A stretch of 49,330 bases of DNA from Priapulus caudatus (taxonomy: Eukaryota > Priapulida > Priapulimorpha > Priapulimorphida > Priapulidae): NCBI RefSeq assembly GCF_000485595.1, contig NW_014577727.1:123347-172676 (forward strand), given 5' to 3'. Position numbers and translations under genes: made by a program. The notes below the pieces were generated by a model. It saw only the letters and a list, made by a program, of their open reading frames with translations. It was not told where the DNA came from and did no database searches. Below are positions 11,536-24,055 of the stretch, in pieces. Numbering within the stretch: the first letter of the stretch is position 1; each line of letters opens with the position of its first letter.

Positions 11536-11964
11536 CAGGGGCGGATCCAGAGGGGGGGTCGAGGGGGTCCGGACCCCCCCTTTTTACCACAAAAAAAGGA
11601 AAAAAAGCATACACACACACACTTCTCTTATATTGTCTCCATAAAAAAATCTTGTTTAGCACTAGTTTTTCTGATAAAGATTTACTTATATATATGTGAA
11701 TTCGTTATAAAAACCTAGAAATGGGCAAAGAGGGGTCCGGGGGACCGGATCTGATAAATTTTTGCATTCTAGACATCAAAATTACTGTTCAGATGCTCTC
11801 AGAATGCACCAATTTTTTTAAAAACAATTTGGGGGAGGTCCCCTAACCCCCCCCCCCAAAGTTGCTTTCGGCAGCTTTTTAAAACCCCAGAAAAAGTAAG
11901 CAGGAAAACTGCCCTTTATTTCTTCCTGGACACCCCCTTTTCAAAAATCCTGGATCCGCCCCCG
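11536..11964. mobile_element. hAT-like MITE with CAGGGGCGGATCCAG ends
   Basis: The left end CAGGGGCGGATCCAG matches the complement of the right end CTGGATCCGCCCCCG. Internal GGGGGTCCGGACCCCCC palindromes are typical of such elements. The flanking ATTTG at 11531-11535 and 11965-11969 is a possible short duplication. Overlapping ORFs on both strands here are not genes. Confidence 0.7.
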
Positions 11965-12121
11965 ATTTGTAATATATTAGTATGCAAAATTGACGTACCA
12001 CGGGTGTCAAATTTTTGAGTGTGTACTTTGCTTTACCCTTCTGCACACGTTATCGCCTACGAATCGGCTATGCCCCAACTTTTTACGCGGAACCCAAACT
12101 GCACACATACGACAAACTTAC

Positions 12122-12319
12122 GCTGAGAGGGTCTATGTCCCCCAGGGTACTGCCGGAACGTACCCTGGTACTATCTAATATGCCGGACCGTACCTCGCCT
12201 ACTCTACTAACGAGTCTAGGGAGTCGCCTACGCCTACTCCCTAACCCCAACCCTAACCATATCAGATAGTTACCAGGGTACGTTCCGGCAGTACCCTGGG
12301 GGACATAGACCCTATGACC
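12122..12319. mobile_element. Telomere-motif foldback element, family D copy 2, with perfect 9-bp target duplication
   Basis: Ends are GCTGAGAGGGTC and GACCCTATGACC, in inverted orientation relative to copy 1. CAAACTTAC occurs immediately outside both ends (12113-12121 and 12320-12328), a perfect 9-bp duplication. The interior has GGGTACTGCCGGAACGTACC arms and CCCTAACCCCAACCCTAACC at about 12239-12258. Confidence 0.85.
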
Positions 12320-12673
12320 CAAACTTACCCTAGTGTGTAATGATTCGAATGCAAACATAGAATGCACTATGCTAATCACAACCTCTTGCTAATCGTTGCA
12401 AACAAAACTTTTCTTAGAAGACCCAGTAAAATTCTGCACACACACAAACCTATAATATAAAATCAACTGCAATACTATTTAAATTCTGACACTCTGTAGC
12501 AATGTTATTCATAATTTAGAGTTCAGAATCACATTCAGTGATTATAAAATCTCAGTCAACATTGTTTACTCATTTTATTTTAATTCCCTCACACCACCTC
12601 CGATTCAACCACATACCTAAATGTAACATAATTCACGTACATTAAAGTACGTACATACGTACTGGGAAATTCT

Positions 12674-12679
12674 TTTATT
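12674..12679 (-). terminator. Poly(A) signal of the GTSF1-like gene
   Basis: AATAAA on the minus strand, about 125 bases beyond the predicted TGA at 12805-12803. The position suits the last exon of the gene. Confidence 0.5.
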
Positions 12680-12802
12680 TCCAACAAGGAATAATTGTAT
12701 CACTGCACGTTTTCTATTTTAGCACTGAATTATGTTGTGGCCACAGCAGTCAGGGCGTCTAATTTCAATGTAAAATCCTTTGGATAAGCCAAGTTTCTGC
12801 AT

Positions 12803-15800
12803 TCATTCTTTCTCCAGCATTCTGCAAACATAAATTTAGCGGAATTATTAAAATTATTAATATTCACAAAACCAATAACCTCATCAATAGCCTAGTATAA
12901 AGCCCACTCAGCTATCTCATGGACTCAAAGTGTTTTATGTATCAATTAAACACTCCAGAATTAATTTTTTGTATTAGTTCTGTGGCCAGGCATGCCTTCC
13001 AATATCCGATTGATTTTTGCAGCCAGCTGACATTGTGCCACTGGTGTAAACTTAATTGTTACGTCTAGCAAAACCTGACTGCATTTCTCAAAGTCGGCGG
13101 ACGGCGTCTAGAATTCCGAACGTTTTACGAAGATGATTGAAAACATATGAGAAGCTCTATAGAACAACAGAACCCTTACATTGCTGTGTTTAGCTCTTCC
13201 CCGGTCGCTTTCTCCATCTAAAACCACAACGAAATTACATGAAATTAATGTGAAACAGACAGAAACTAATGCTTAGCTTCCAACAAACGTTCAAGCATTA
13301 GAGCGCACCAGCAGCATAACATAAACCTTATGCTCTTCAGAACGTGAATAGTCTGATTGGTGTTTGAAATTAGGGTTAGGGTTTTATACTAATTTATACT
13401 TTATACTTTATACTTTTGTAGGGCTAAATTTTATACGTAAAAATAACTCCCTTGTTCAAAAGTTCATTTCTACCCCTGTATTGTATGTGTGGGTAAAAAT
13501 CGGACAGTCGAGTACAGTAGTAACAGTACACAATCTATTATCGAAACCCTTGGGACCAGAAATCGGAATTTTTCAGATTTCAGAATTATAGTACAGTACA
13601 GATATACATACCGTATATCCTGCAACTAACCAGTATTAAAACCCAAGTTTTCAAGAGGCCAAGTGCTGTACCGGTACAGTACAATATGTACGAGTAGTGC
13701 CAAACACATTAATATTTCTGCAGCAAACCTTGCGCAGCCAAACGCAAGCTTTGGTGTGCAGACGACCTCCACGAAAACACTTGGTTTTCGGAGCTTTTCG
13801 GTTTTCAGAATTTCGGATAATAGATTGTGTACTGTACTGAGATCACAGACATTCTAAGTAAACGGTCAAGTTTGACAGACTAGTGTAGCAAACCTTTAAA
13901 GCAAGCATACCTCTGGTACATCAGCCACCTGGCCGGCTTGCAGGGGTGGTACTGCAACTGTGCCAAATGCAGCCTGAGGTCGTTTGGCACTCTGTGGACC
14001 TGAGATAACAGAAACGCATTTCTTTGTGGCCCAGACAAAATTACACAGCAGAGGGAGCCACTATCCAGAAAGGTTATAGACAACCATATGAATACACTGA
14101 ACAGCATATTTGTGCTAACCTACTAAGTAGTAAGATCATTAACATATGATTGATATATATATATAAATGATGCTTTGCAGAATCATGTGATCCTGTGTTT
14201 GATACTGCTTGATACCGTTTTGGAGAGCCATCAGCACTCCTGGAGTAATACCGGCACGGCCAAAACCTACAACACATCATAACATTAGGAAAGCACATTC
14301 CAACCGACATTCCACAATACTCCACCACGGGTGACGCTACGACCAAGATTATACGAAAAATACCCTAGGATTTGATCTCGCCAAATACAATTAATCATTC
14401 TAATTGTTTAAAAAAATCTAAAGGTACACCCTGCATGCATAATTTCGGTTGGAAAACCACACATGATAAACGCGTGTTTTGCATGCTTTGTTTCACCTGG
14501 TGGTGGCGCCATGTGTCCACGCCCCCTGCCAATAGACATCTGACTGAGAACCTCGAGATTCTGCTGCTGGGCAACTCCGCTCATGCCTGACATCACTTCG
14601 TTGACCTTCTGCTCAGGCAATGCAGAGGCGCCGCCGGTCTGGGAGAAACGAACCAACACGTTAGTTCTTCGCAGCAGAGTGACTTCACAAGTAAACAATC
14701 GTTGCAGTGTTGGGGAGCCTGCATTTCGAATTTCGCTCGTTTTATTTCCAGTATGAGCTTGTAACGATCTCTAATATCCAGACAATATACGATTCTAACT
14801 GCGAGATATTAGATAGAGAGGTAAGCGCATGCATCAATGAGAAATCAACGTAAGGAATAATAATTGCAATCGGATAATCACAGAACAGTGATTTAAAAAA
14901 CAACGTTCTCACTGCTGAAGCAAGTTTCGATGCGATTTCAAACAAGTTCCATACACTTGTATAGCTGAAAAGGAGGTTCTGTAACCAAAATATTGGTGGG
15001 TAGCATGTTTACCAACCTGTTGTAGACCAAAGATGTTCGCAGCCATACGTGATTTGTTAGGCAAACCACCTAGAAAGCAGAACATAGAAGAACAATTAAT
15101 ACACCTTCCTATGCAATTATTCTACCCTCAACCCAAATGTCCTGGAACTAGCTTCAACTTTAAGCTCTGCCTTCTTCCTGCTGCCTCCCAGGTGTATAAG
15201 AATTTTACTTAAACACTGTTTGACAACACATTGTAATATAGTTGTCACATTTTTGTGTACTTTAAACACACGGGAAGAGTATGGGGATGGTACCATGTCA
15301 ATGTTTCGATTTCACAAAATATCTCATAATAAAAATGTATGAAATGACTAATGCACATCGTCATGATTCATAATACTAGTGCTCTGAGCTGATTTATGAT
15401 GCAACGCACTTTTTGTTGCTTTCAGCTGCTGCTGCTGTTTCTGTTCCAGCTGTTTCTTCTGTTGTTGCTCTGCCTGTAACATTAGTGAAACCTATAAGCA
15501 TAAATAGGGGAAGACACATGCCATGCTGTCAGCACCACTTACATAACAGTTCCTTGTATCAAATACACTTCACATTCTCCAGTAATCTACCAGCCAAAAA
15601 AATACAAAAAGATACAGTGACTTCAAAGTTAAATCAAACAGCATATCCATGTAGATAACAGTCATATTTAGATAATGTTCTCATTGAAACCATATTAAGC
15701 CAATGAAAATCTGCCAATTGTATGCTGTTCAGATGTCAATTTGGGAAGGCAAGGTTTGAATAAAGCAGCGTTTGTATTCTGTCTATCTGATCAAAATATT

Positions 15801-18800
15801 TTCATGCACAAAATGCTTGCATAGAACACTACTTTGATTACATACACTGGTGGATATAGCTAGGGGGAATGCAGCTTTAGGACAGTACTATTGTTACTAT
15901 TGCTTTTTAATGTTTTAGTGTTATAAAAATTGAGACTTTAGGTATATATTAATCATAACTTGATATTTAATCACATACCAATGAGATGGTTTTAGGTGTT
16001 CTCAGAGGTTGATCTTCCTCTTGATGTTGTTGCTTGGATTGTTCCAGTTGTCTTTGTTGTTGTTGTTGTTGTTGTTGTTGCTGCTGCTGCTGCTGCTGTT
16101 GTTCGTACTTTTTCTGCAGCTGTTGTTGAGTCTCCGTTTCTTCTTCATAATCTGAATCACCTGGTTGTGGTTCCAATGGCCTGCAATGAGATAGGTCTCC
16201 AAACTGTCAGTAACAGTTACCAAGATGATTACAGTTACCAAGCATACACAGTTACATCTAACAAGAGCCGCAGAGCGACTGGGCTCATCTGAGGTGTGTT
16301 GCTACGGTTATGAACGTAAAATTTCAGTCGTGCGTAGTGACACATTTGTTAGGCGCAGATATGCAGATACGCAGTTGCGTACACATCATTTCAGCAACCT
16401 TCTGCATTCTGCATACCTCCCAAATCCCTTTGGTTGATACAAATCGCGTACCTGGAACTCCTGTTTTATGGTGCATTTTGACCCTAACCCTAACCCTATT
16501 AAAAAAAAAAAAATTAATTGTTTTAAAAATTATTTGTTGTTATGAAATTGTTGTAAATAAATTATGTAAATATTTGCCTTAATTGGAAAGAAATAGTTAA
16601 ATAGATAAAGATAGAAAAATACAGAAAACAGGTAAATAATAAAAAATTTGATGGGATTCGATCCAAGGACTTTTGAGCCGTAATCCTGTGCTGTAGCCGT
16701 TAGGCTATCGAGGCATATTGGCTTTCCAGATTATGGATGTTCCATGAATATGATAACACTGTGACATCATTAAGGCAGTTTAGCGATCCATGTTTAACCC
16801 TCCTCTTGAGGGTCAAAAGTTTATCAGACACTTACTCTTCGCACATCAGTGGAAAGCACATTTCATTGCCCTTTCAATAAAGTGATAAAAATGGTAGGTC
16901 ACCACTGAACCAAAAAGTTTTTCAATCGCTCTGTCACACCATGTCCTCAGCAAATGTCTAAAATCTGCCCTGTGCCCCATTGACCTTTGACCTGTGACCT
17001 CCAATTTCAGCACAGTGATGGCTTTTCCTACCATGATGCTATACACCGACTATCACGAGCCTAGGTCGAGCCGTTTAGATTTGTTCCGCAATTCTGCATT
17101 TCCTCCCTATACCTTAAGTTAAGGAGGGAATGTTCCCCCTTCTTTTACACCTCTTGACCTTTGACCCCCAAATTGATCATCCCTAGTCCTTTTCACGATC
17201 CCCCCCCACGTCCCGAATATCGTGACCGTACGTCGAGCGGTTAAGATTTGTGCCCAACTGTTGACGGACGCACGCACGCACGCACGCACACACGCACGCA
17301 CGGATAATCATGCTACAAGCTGCATCTAACTTCAGATGAGCTAAAAATCCATATTTTAAAATAGTAGAATTAATACACCCGCTTTCAGAGTCATCTTCAC
17401 TTACACTGCACATACAATCTACATACTTTACATATGGCAAACAGCTCGACAATAAATTGTCTTCTCTAGAAAGAGCTAGGATAGTATCAAGAGCTAATAA
17501 TACCTAGAGTGTACAACGGAAAAACGGGAAAAATAGTGCTATTTCACGACATGATTATTCTACTTTGCCTGCGAGTCTAGAATAATTTTATGGTATTGCA
17601 TTAAGCAGAATTCTTTGCTCTCTAAAACAAGACCAACCGCTTGTCAATACGATACTCCTAGGCTGAGATATTGGCTCCTAAACCTCCCCTCCCACATGCC
17701 TCACACGGCCTGGCATCCAGCTTATTCAGCAACCTAAACGCCTCTAAGGTTGCTTCGTGAGAGTTCGGTTTTTCCGCCATAATTTTATGAATGATTTTCG
17801 GGTGCAGGTGCAGGGTGGAGGTGACTTTCGGGGGCATCGCCTATGCCCTTATCTCCCATTATCTTTCCTAGCACGGCTAATGCCCGTCATGATGGAGCCG
17901 GCAATGTTTTTTTAATTAAGTCTCTACAACGCAGCTAGTAAGAGTACCAAATTTGGGCATGTGACATCAATTATCAGCGCTCCAAGCGGCGACGGAAAAC
18001 GATAGCCAAAATGCTTAGAGGCGTTTAGGTTGCTGAATAAGCTGGATGCGAGGCCGTGTGAGGCATGTGGGAGGGGAGGTTTAGGAGCCAATATCTCAGC
18101 CTAGGAGTATCGTATTGACAAGCGGTTGGTCTTGTTTTAGAGAGCAAAGAATTCTGCTTAATGCAATACCATAAAATTATTCTAGACTTGCAGGCAAAGT
18201 AGAATAATGTTGTCGTGAAATAGCACTATTTTCCCGTTTTCCCGTTGTACACTCTAGGTATTATTAGCTCTTGATAGTATGTATTAGCCACACTACTTGC
18301 CAAACTGTCTTTAATGTGTCTATTTTTGCTATGAGACTACTTACAAACCCAGAGTCGTTCGCTCAGCCGCCTTCAACAATCGTTTTCGATGATTTCGCTT
18401 CTGTAATGGGGCCCACCTAAAAAACAAGACGCATCAAAGGACTCTCATGCCACTACAACACTCATAAATCATTACTCTTTGCTGCAGATCGACGATTTAA
18501 CCAGCTAGCTTCCAGATGTTCATTGAAGATGCACGATAGTTGAGAATTGAGATGTTATTTCCTGCAACGTGCAATGTCTGTGCAAATAATTACCCCGCTG
18601 TATCAGTCACGTGCACCTTATTCCTCGCTGTGTCCCGATACAACTCCATGGCTTGTGCATTATTGGCTAATGCAGGGTTAACACTATGGATGGGGGGTAG
18701 GACTGGCGTCTCTACAGGCAACAGAGAGCATTCAAGCATGTACATGTTATTTACTGCTGCGCTTTCAAACTAGAGTTCAGTGATCATTAGTGCATACTGT

Positions 18801-21695
18801 GCAATTCACAGAAACAGATTAGTTTGTTACACCAAATTAAGAACGAATAAAAAATGAAGCAAGAAAAGAGCCTCCGTGTAAAAACTCTTACAGAAAACCA
18901 TTTGATGCATATAGAATGAAGCAAGCTTGCTCCTTTCACGTCTTGGTAATGGTTTTCGATCATAGGAGATAACACTGGCAGTACCAATTAATGTTAATTA
19001 TCCAGAGGTGAACATACTGGCTGAATCATTGACTAATTTAGAACCGTCTTCTATGTTTACAGTTAGTGGCACATGCACTGTAGAGCTGATATCACATGGG
19101 TGATTGGGTACAAAATTTTGGACCGTGTTATAAGTCCGTCTGCATTATTATATTGAATTTATATATTTTGATGTAATCGACAGGGTCGGCACAGGCATGA
19201 AAATTTCCTCGAATTTGATCCGACTCCTTGAAAACTCTTTGAATCTTAAGATATTATGTTTTATATTGGAATTGTCCTGGGAAATTTGTCATTGTTCCTA
19301 TTATCTTGACCGCATTATGAGCGATTCTGCACTATATCAGATCTACAGTGTATATAGGGGAGTATTATTGTCATCTCAGCTTAGCACTCAGCTTAGCACT
19401 CAGCAAAAAACGCGTTTGATGGAAACTGCAGGAACATAAGGAGTAGCGTCCTGTGTCTCCTACTACATGCGCAACCGAAACCCCTATAAAAAATTATGGG
19501 CGTCCTGAAGGACGACTAATTATTATTATTATATTGTCATCTTTACGTAGCTGATGCCACTGCATTCACCACGTTGCCTTATCTGTGTATTACATCTCCA
19601 CATCTGTCTGTCTGTGCTTCCTTTCTGCTGAAAAGCACCGACTCGGTCCATTACAAGACCTTCTTGCCTCGCTCCACTTCTCGGCTCATGAAATATAACT
19701 CGACGGTTGCAGCAGAAAATATCATACAGATGAATGCGCAGTGTTTACCGAGATCCCAGTTCTCCTCGGTGTCCACGATGGAGTTGGCTGCGATGGGTGC
19801 TGGCAAGGACGTGTCACCTCTATAAAAACGGCTCTGCTCATTTTTCTTTTCTTCTTGAAAAGCTGCAGTCAGAACGAAAGCCACCACCCATCAATCAATT
19901 CATCAATATTTATCAATTATTCAATCAATGACGAGGACACATAAATACCAGAATGCCATGTAAAAAAACACGCGCACCGACGAACACACATAGACAAACG
20001 TAGAACATAAATATGAAAATATGATGGCTTTCATTTTAAAAACGAGCAAGATTGTCTTTAGAGACAGTCACTTTATCAGGCTACAAAGAACAGAAAGCTA
20101 TTGACTAACATATAGAACACGTTGATTCACACATTACACTGGCACAGCGTTTACAATGCATACACATTTTAGTTCAATGCTTGTTTAACTTATAGTGTTA
20201 AGCGCAATAATCCAGATCGATCACGATTATTATGATTTTATCGAAACGAGTGGTGATCGCATTATGATAGAAGTTATCATTATATGCTTGGCATCTAGTC
20301 AATTTGAACAAAGCACACAACACAACTTGATATAATGTATATTTAAAAGGTATGTATATATAATTAGAGTATTTACATGTAGTATAGACGCTTCGCCATT
20401 TCAAAAACAAGCCGATTTAGAAACAACCTTGCGTTCTACAAATTCCTCAATGTTCGGCGATCATAAAAAAACAGCAATTTGCAGAGGTAGAGCGTCCCTT
20501 AATGGATCTCTACCGGTCCTACAATTTTATGGCCGCCGTCATGAAAAGGGACGCGTGACACAGCATGGGACACACTCGGGTCTCCTCTTTCTGCCACGTT
20601 CGTCTACTTTTCTCCTCGCCCTGCGTTTTCCCTTAAACCTGGTATCTGTTCCTTTCCCCTGTTCTATCTCCGGAGCCGCACACCGCCGAGTGATTCCGGG
20701 TACCAATCGACAACCTAAGGTATAACTTCTTACGTTTGTACGTGATACGCGCACAGAGAGGCGACATACGAGTCGGCTCTCTCTCGATAACCTTGTTCTC
20801 AGATCGTGTAGTTATCTTGTTAGTGGTTTACACTTTAATCTAATATACGCACGTGCAGTTCATTATAATTCTGTGTTCGTATTGTTTATATCGGCGTTCC
20901 CAGTCAGCTACCTACGGAGGAACCCCTGCAGCCGAACCGAGAACCTGGGTTGGTGAGGTAACGCGACTCCCTGTTACATACATGCGAAATTAATGAGATC
21001 ATACCAAAATTTATCCAGCCACTAAATGGCATGATTATACTATGGGCAAGTAGACAGAATGTACGACAACTCAAATAGAGATTGAGACCAATATACTTTA
21101 AAAATACTTTAAAAAACCATTATCAATTTAATTGATCACGAAAGTAAAAAGGACTAGATAATGGCTTAGTCAAAGATCATGCACACCACTTATACACACA
21201 CCAGGCTGCAGCACACGATGCATATCACTGATATATACAAACCAATGTCGCGTTCAAGTGCTCCCTTGTCAGGGCAGGTGAGCAGGTGCAGCCTTTGATC
21301 TACCGATGGGACAACATGCCTCGCGTTGAAGGGGCAAGCCCAAAGTTCTTTACCTACATGGTTCTGTAACAAACATCATAAACATACTGCATAGGTGTGA
21401 AGTTATCGTATAAAAATAGTAAATTGTGAATTTTTTACTCCCAATAAGTCACTCTGCCATTTAAGCACCGCAACCTCCGCAGGAAATGCGGCATGGGTGA
21501 AATGCGGAATTTTGAATTTTGAAATTTGATCTGTTCTAACCAAAACTAGATGAGGGCAATTAAGGTCAACCTAACACTCACCTTTCTGCACTTTATCAGG
21601 TGGTATGGGAACTTTGCTGCCGAGACCCTGTGCACAGGATCATATGGGCACACCTGCATTATTTGTCCATCGGGATCAGTTCCGTAATAACTCAT
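12803..21695 (-). CDS. GTSF1: GTSF1/Asterix-like CHHC zinc-finger protein with long Q-rich C-terminus
   Basis: GTSF1 proteins are germline partners of PIWI proteins in piRNA-guided silencing. Thirteen minus-strand exons join in phase: 21695-21582, 21363-21243, 19862-19749, 18711-18594, 18416-18345, 16180-15979, 15473-15410, 15069-15017, 14638-14497, 14266-14216, 13999-13911, 13217-13180 and 12821-12803 (398 aa). Two U11-48K-type CHHC fingers are clear: C16-H22-H32-C36 (FPYHLIKCRK, near identical to vertebrate GTSF1) and C48-H54-H64-C68 (CPFNARHVVPS). An acidic TEENWDL segment (W114) follows, as in the family's PIWI-binding tail. Human GTSF1 is about 167 aa. Here about 280 extra residues follow: a basic patch (QKRNHRKRLLKAAER), a 16-residue Q run at about 207-222, a QQKKQLEQKQ helix-like stretch, and an RGRG plus G/P-rich region. 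Fingers and tail are secure. The last two exons are less so, and exons downstream of 18.3 kb could belong to a separate gene, although phases and spacing favour one transcript. Confidence 0.72.
13340..13478. mobile_element. hAT-type terminal repeat fragment with two TTAGGG units
   Basis: The right end, complement of CAGGGGTAGAAAT, is at 13466-13478 and matches the terminus at 3438. TTAGGGTTAGGG lies at 13371-13382, followed by TTTATACT repeats. The left end is not identified. It sits in the intron between the last internal exons of the GTSF1-like gene. Confidence 0.4.
16055..16103. repeat. CAA/CAG trinucleotide run inside GTSF1-like exon 6
   Basis: On the plus strand this reads (TTG)n then (CTG)n, encoding 16 consecutive glutamines on the minus strand. 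Pure CAG and CAA blocks side by side suggest replication slippage and likely length polymorphism. Confidence 0.85.
16296..16770 (-). mobile_element. Composite repeat B with tRNA-like SINE head, copy 2
   Basis: On the minus strand TAGCCTAACGG (complement of 16697-16707) resembles an RNA polymerase III A box, and GGATCGAATCC (complement of 16654-16664) a B box, at tRNA-like spacing. An A/T-rich body and, further on, (TTAGGG)2-3 follow. The plus-strand part 16310-16490 matches 9070-9240. The repeat abuts a family A copy exactly as copy 1 does. Confidence 0.65.
16773..17350 (+). mobile_element. Dispersed repeat family A, copy 3
   Basis: Has the AACCCTCCTCTTGAGGGTC block, a perfect TGACCTTTGACCT at 16981-16993 overlapping TGACCTGTGACCT, another TGACCTTTGACC at 17155, a GCACGCAC simple-repeat tail, and the GCTGCATCTAACTTCAGATG 3' end. 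It is in the GTSF1-like gene intron between 16180 and 18345. Confidence 0.7.
17481..18280. mobile_element. 800-bp foldback element with about 267-bp arms
   Basis: Arms 17481-17748 and 18015-18280 are near-perfect inverted copies (ends ATAGTATCAAGAGCTAATAA and its complement), separated by a 266-bp unique spacer. No ORF of note. It lies entirely in the intron upstream of GTSF1-like exon 6, so the pre-mRNA would carry a very long hairpin. Confidence 0.85.
20430..20975 (+). other. LTR-like or promoter-like GC-richer block in GTSF1-like intron 2
   Basis: This stretch contrasts with its AT-rich flanks, contains CTCCTC/CCTTTCCCC pyrimidine tracts and ends near CCCTGTTACATACATG. A 98-codon ORF has no recognisable domain. 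Composition recalls a solo retrotransposon LTR, but no TG...CA pair with a target duplication could be fixed. Confidence 0.25.
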
Positions 21696-23416
21696 TGTGA
21701 TCAATTGTGTCAGAGCACACGTCAACTGGAAGGAAATAAGTGCATCTGACACATGGAACACATTTCAGGAATTACAATTGTTGTTGAATATGTAATATCT
21801 GTTTGTGCAACCGATAATTCATCGAAAAAGGTGTGACGATCTAATTTTGAAACACAAAATATAAACGAAAAGGGGCCGCGACTGTTAAGAGCCTACCGAC
21901 TTGCCATTGAAAGCAGACTTTTTTGTGCTAGATCTGACACTCATTATAATCGTATAAAGTTCTAGCACAAAATTGAAGTGTGTTAAAAGAATGAGAGATA
22001 GTGTTTACACATGAAACAGCAATGATGGATAGTTGGAGAGGATGTTACAATCATCCGGATGCATCTAGGGAATAGTGGACACAGCTCAGTATCACAGACC
22101 CTACAATACAGAACCGAGATTTCTGATATTCCACAGTCCTGAGCTTATAGACTTTGAAAGCGGTGAGTGAGTATGAGAAGTTAAAGGGAAGAATATGCAT
22201 GGTGGATAATATTAAAGTGAGCTCTTCAGAGGTAAGACTGTTTCTGAGATGTAGTCGCTGTTTTTTTGACAAGTTGCAGAGAGCAGTCAGTTTTCCTTTC
22301 AAGAAAGGAGGGCCAAAGGGAGACCACCATGGCTGAGAAAAGCAGTCAGAGACTTATCACTGTATAAGCGAGCATCAAGGCAAGCATTAAATACAGCCAC
22401 TATTGAAAACAGGGGCTTCAAGTAAGATTTTGAGGGCAAGACTGTGGATAACATTTAATGGAATAACAAATGTTTTAGGAACTGTGCCTGGAACATGATG
22501 TGAACAAATGATAAAGGATATCTAAGGAAAGACATGGTCATAAGTGCTGACTACATTATCTCATCCACCACAGGGGTAGAAATTAATTTGACGATTTACA
22601 GGCCAGCCGGGCCTGTAGGTAAGGGATTTTACAGGCCCACCAGGCCCGCATCATTCCCAAGACACCGCAGAATTAAAAAAAAATAAAAGACAGAAATTTG
22701 AAATTGTTACAATAACAAATACGGTAACTTTTCATCCTCACTGGCATGCCGGGGACGGTTTTGCATGCTGGGGGTGGATTTTCTACGGGCCCGTCGGGCT
22801 TGCTAGTATTAGAAATGTCAGGCCCGAGCCTTAAAATACGGGCCCACAGACCCCTTATGATTTTGACCCATGCACCAGGGTTTAGTACGTGGGAGGAGGG
22901 AGGACTTTTAAATGTAATTGCATCAATGCGAATGGATACTTGCCCACTATTGTCACAAAACAGAATAGTCACTGTCAGTCTGTTTGCACTAATGCTTGTG
23001 GTGATCCTGTAATGCAGAGAAATGAGTTAATAAGTAAATATGCAAATAACTAGTAATAGTCGAATATAGATAGAATAAGAAATAGTTGGAGACGCAAGTC
23101 TTTGTTTAAACGCTGACCAACGACACGCGACGACGGCCGTACGTGTCAGCCAATGAGAGCGGTCGAGATGCCCGCGTGACCAGGATGTAAGACAATAGAG
23201 GGGACGCGCATACTTAAAGGAGCACCCCTTTGTGCACGTCCCTCTGCCTCTCGCTATTCTGACAGAACAAGACGTATACATCTTTGCGTGTGTGAGCATC
23301 CTATCGACCGTTAGAATCGTAACTTAGAAAATAATATGATTTAAGGAGTGTAAACCTTGTTCAACAAACTTTTGTCTTTGCAATTGAATTGCAAATGTAG
23401 CTTCACATCCACACAG
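21696..23416. other. Intergenic region upstream of the GTSF1-like gene
   Basis: No gene recognised. A CAGGGGTAGAAATTAA hAT-type terminus starts at 22571 and is followed by GGCCCG/CGGGCC palindromic pieces to about 22850; its second end is not placed. The GTSF1-like promoter should lie here, and a TTCCAG acceptor-like site 25-30 bases above the ATG suggests a 5' UTR intron. Confidence 0.4.
23145..23245 (+). promoter_or_regulatory. CCAAT plus TATA-like block, possible promoter
   Basis: AGCCAATGAG at about 23149 is followed some 60 bases later by a TACTTAAAG TATA-like box near 23211, in a locally CG-rich stretch. Spacing suits a polymerase II core promoter pointing right. No coding exon downstream is linked to it, and it may be a decayed LTR. 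Confidence 0.25.
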
Positions 23417-24055
23417 GTATGGGCTCTAATAATAGCAAAAGCAGTTCAGTCCTTTGTTAACAGTCAACAAATCCATGTTTAACCCTCCTCTTGAGGGTCA
23501 AAAGGTTATCAGACACTTACTCTTCGCACGTCAGTGGAAAGCACATTTCATGGTCCTTTCAATAAAGTGATAAAAATGGTAGGTCAGTGCTGAAACAAAA
23601 AAGTTTTTCACTCTGTCCGTTAAGCCATGTCCTCAGAAAATGTCTGATATCTGACCTTTCCCCCACTGCCCTTTGACCTGTGACCTCCAATTTCGCACTG
23701 GTGATGGGTTTCCTGCCCATCACACTATACACCGAATATTAAGAGCATAGGTCAAGCCGTTCAGATTTGTGCCGCAATTCCATATTTCCTCCTATACCTT
23801 AAGCTAAGGGGGAAATATTCCCCCTCCGGTGACACATCTTGACCTTTGACCCTTGACCCCCAAATTGGTCATCCCGAGTCCTTTTTACGATCCCCACCCC
23901 CATTCCCCGAATATCGTCACCGTACGTCCGAGCGGTTAAGATTTGTGCCCAACTGTTGACGCACGCACGCACGCACGCACGGATGGCCGGACGGACGCAC
24001 GCATGATCATGCGATTCTACAAACTGCATCTGACTACGTCAGATGAGCTAAAAAC
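23417..24055 (+). mobile_element. Dispersed repeat family A, copy 4
   Basis: Same order as the other copies: AACCCTCCTCTTGAGGGTC near the start, TGACCTGTGACCT at 23674-23686, TGACCTTTGACC at 23840-23851, a GCACGCACGC run, then GCATCTGACTACGTCAGATG and AGCTAAAAAC. It is full length, so it defines the unit at about 640 bp. Confidence 0.7.

Noticed and set aside
11429-11718. Overlapping ORFs on both strands
   Set aside because: They read across a hAT-like MITE with GGGGGTCCGGACCCCCC palindromes. Such G/C runs give open frames by composition.
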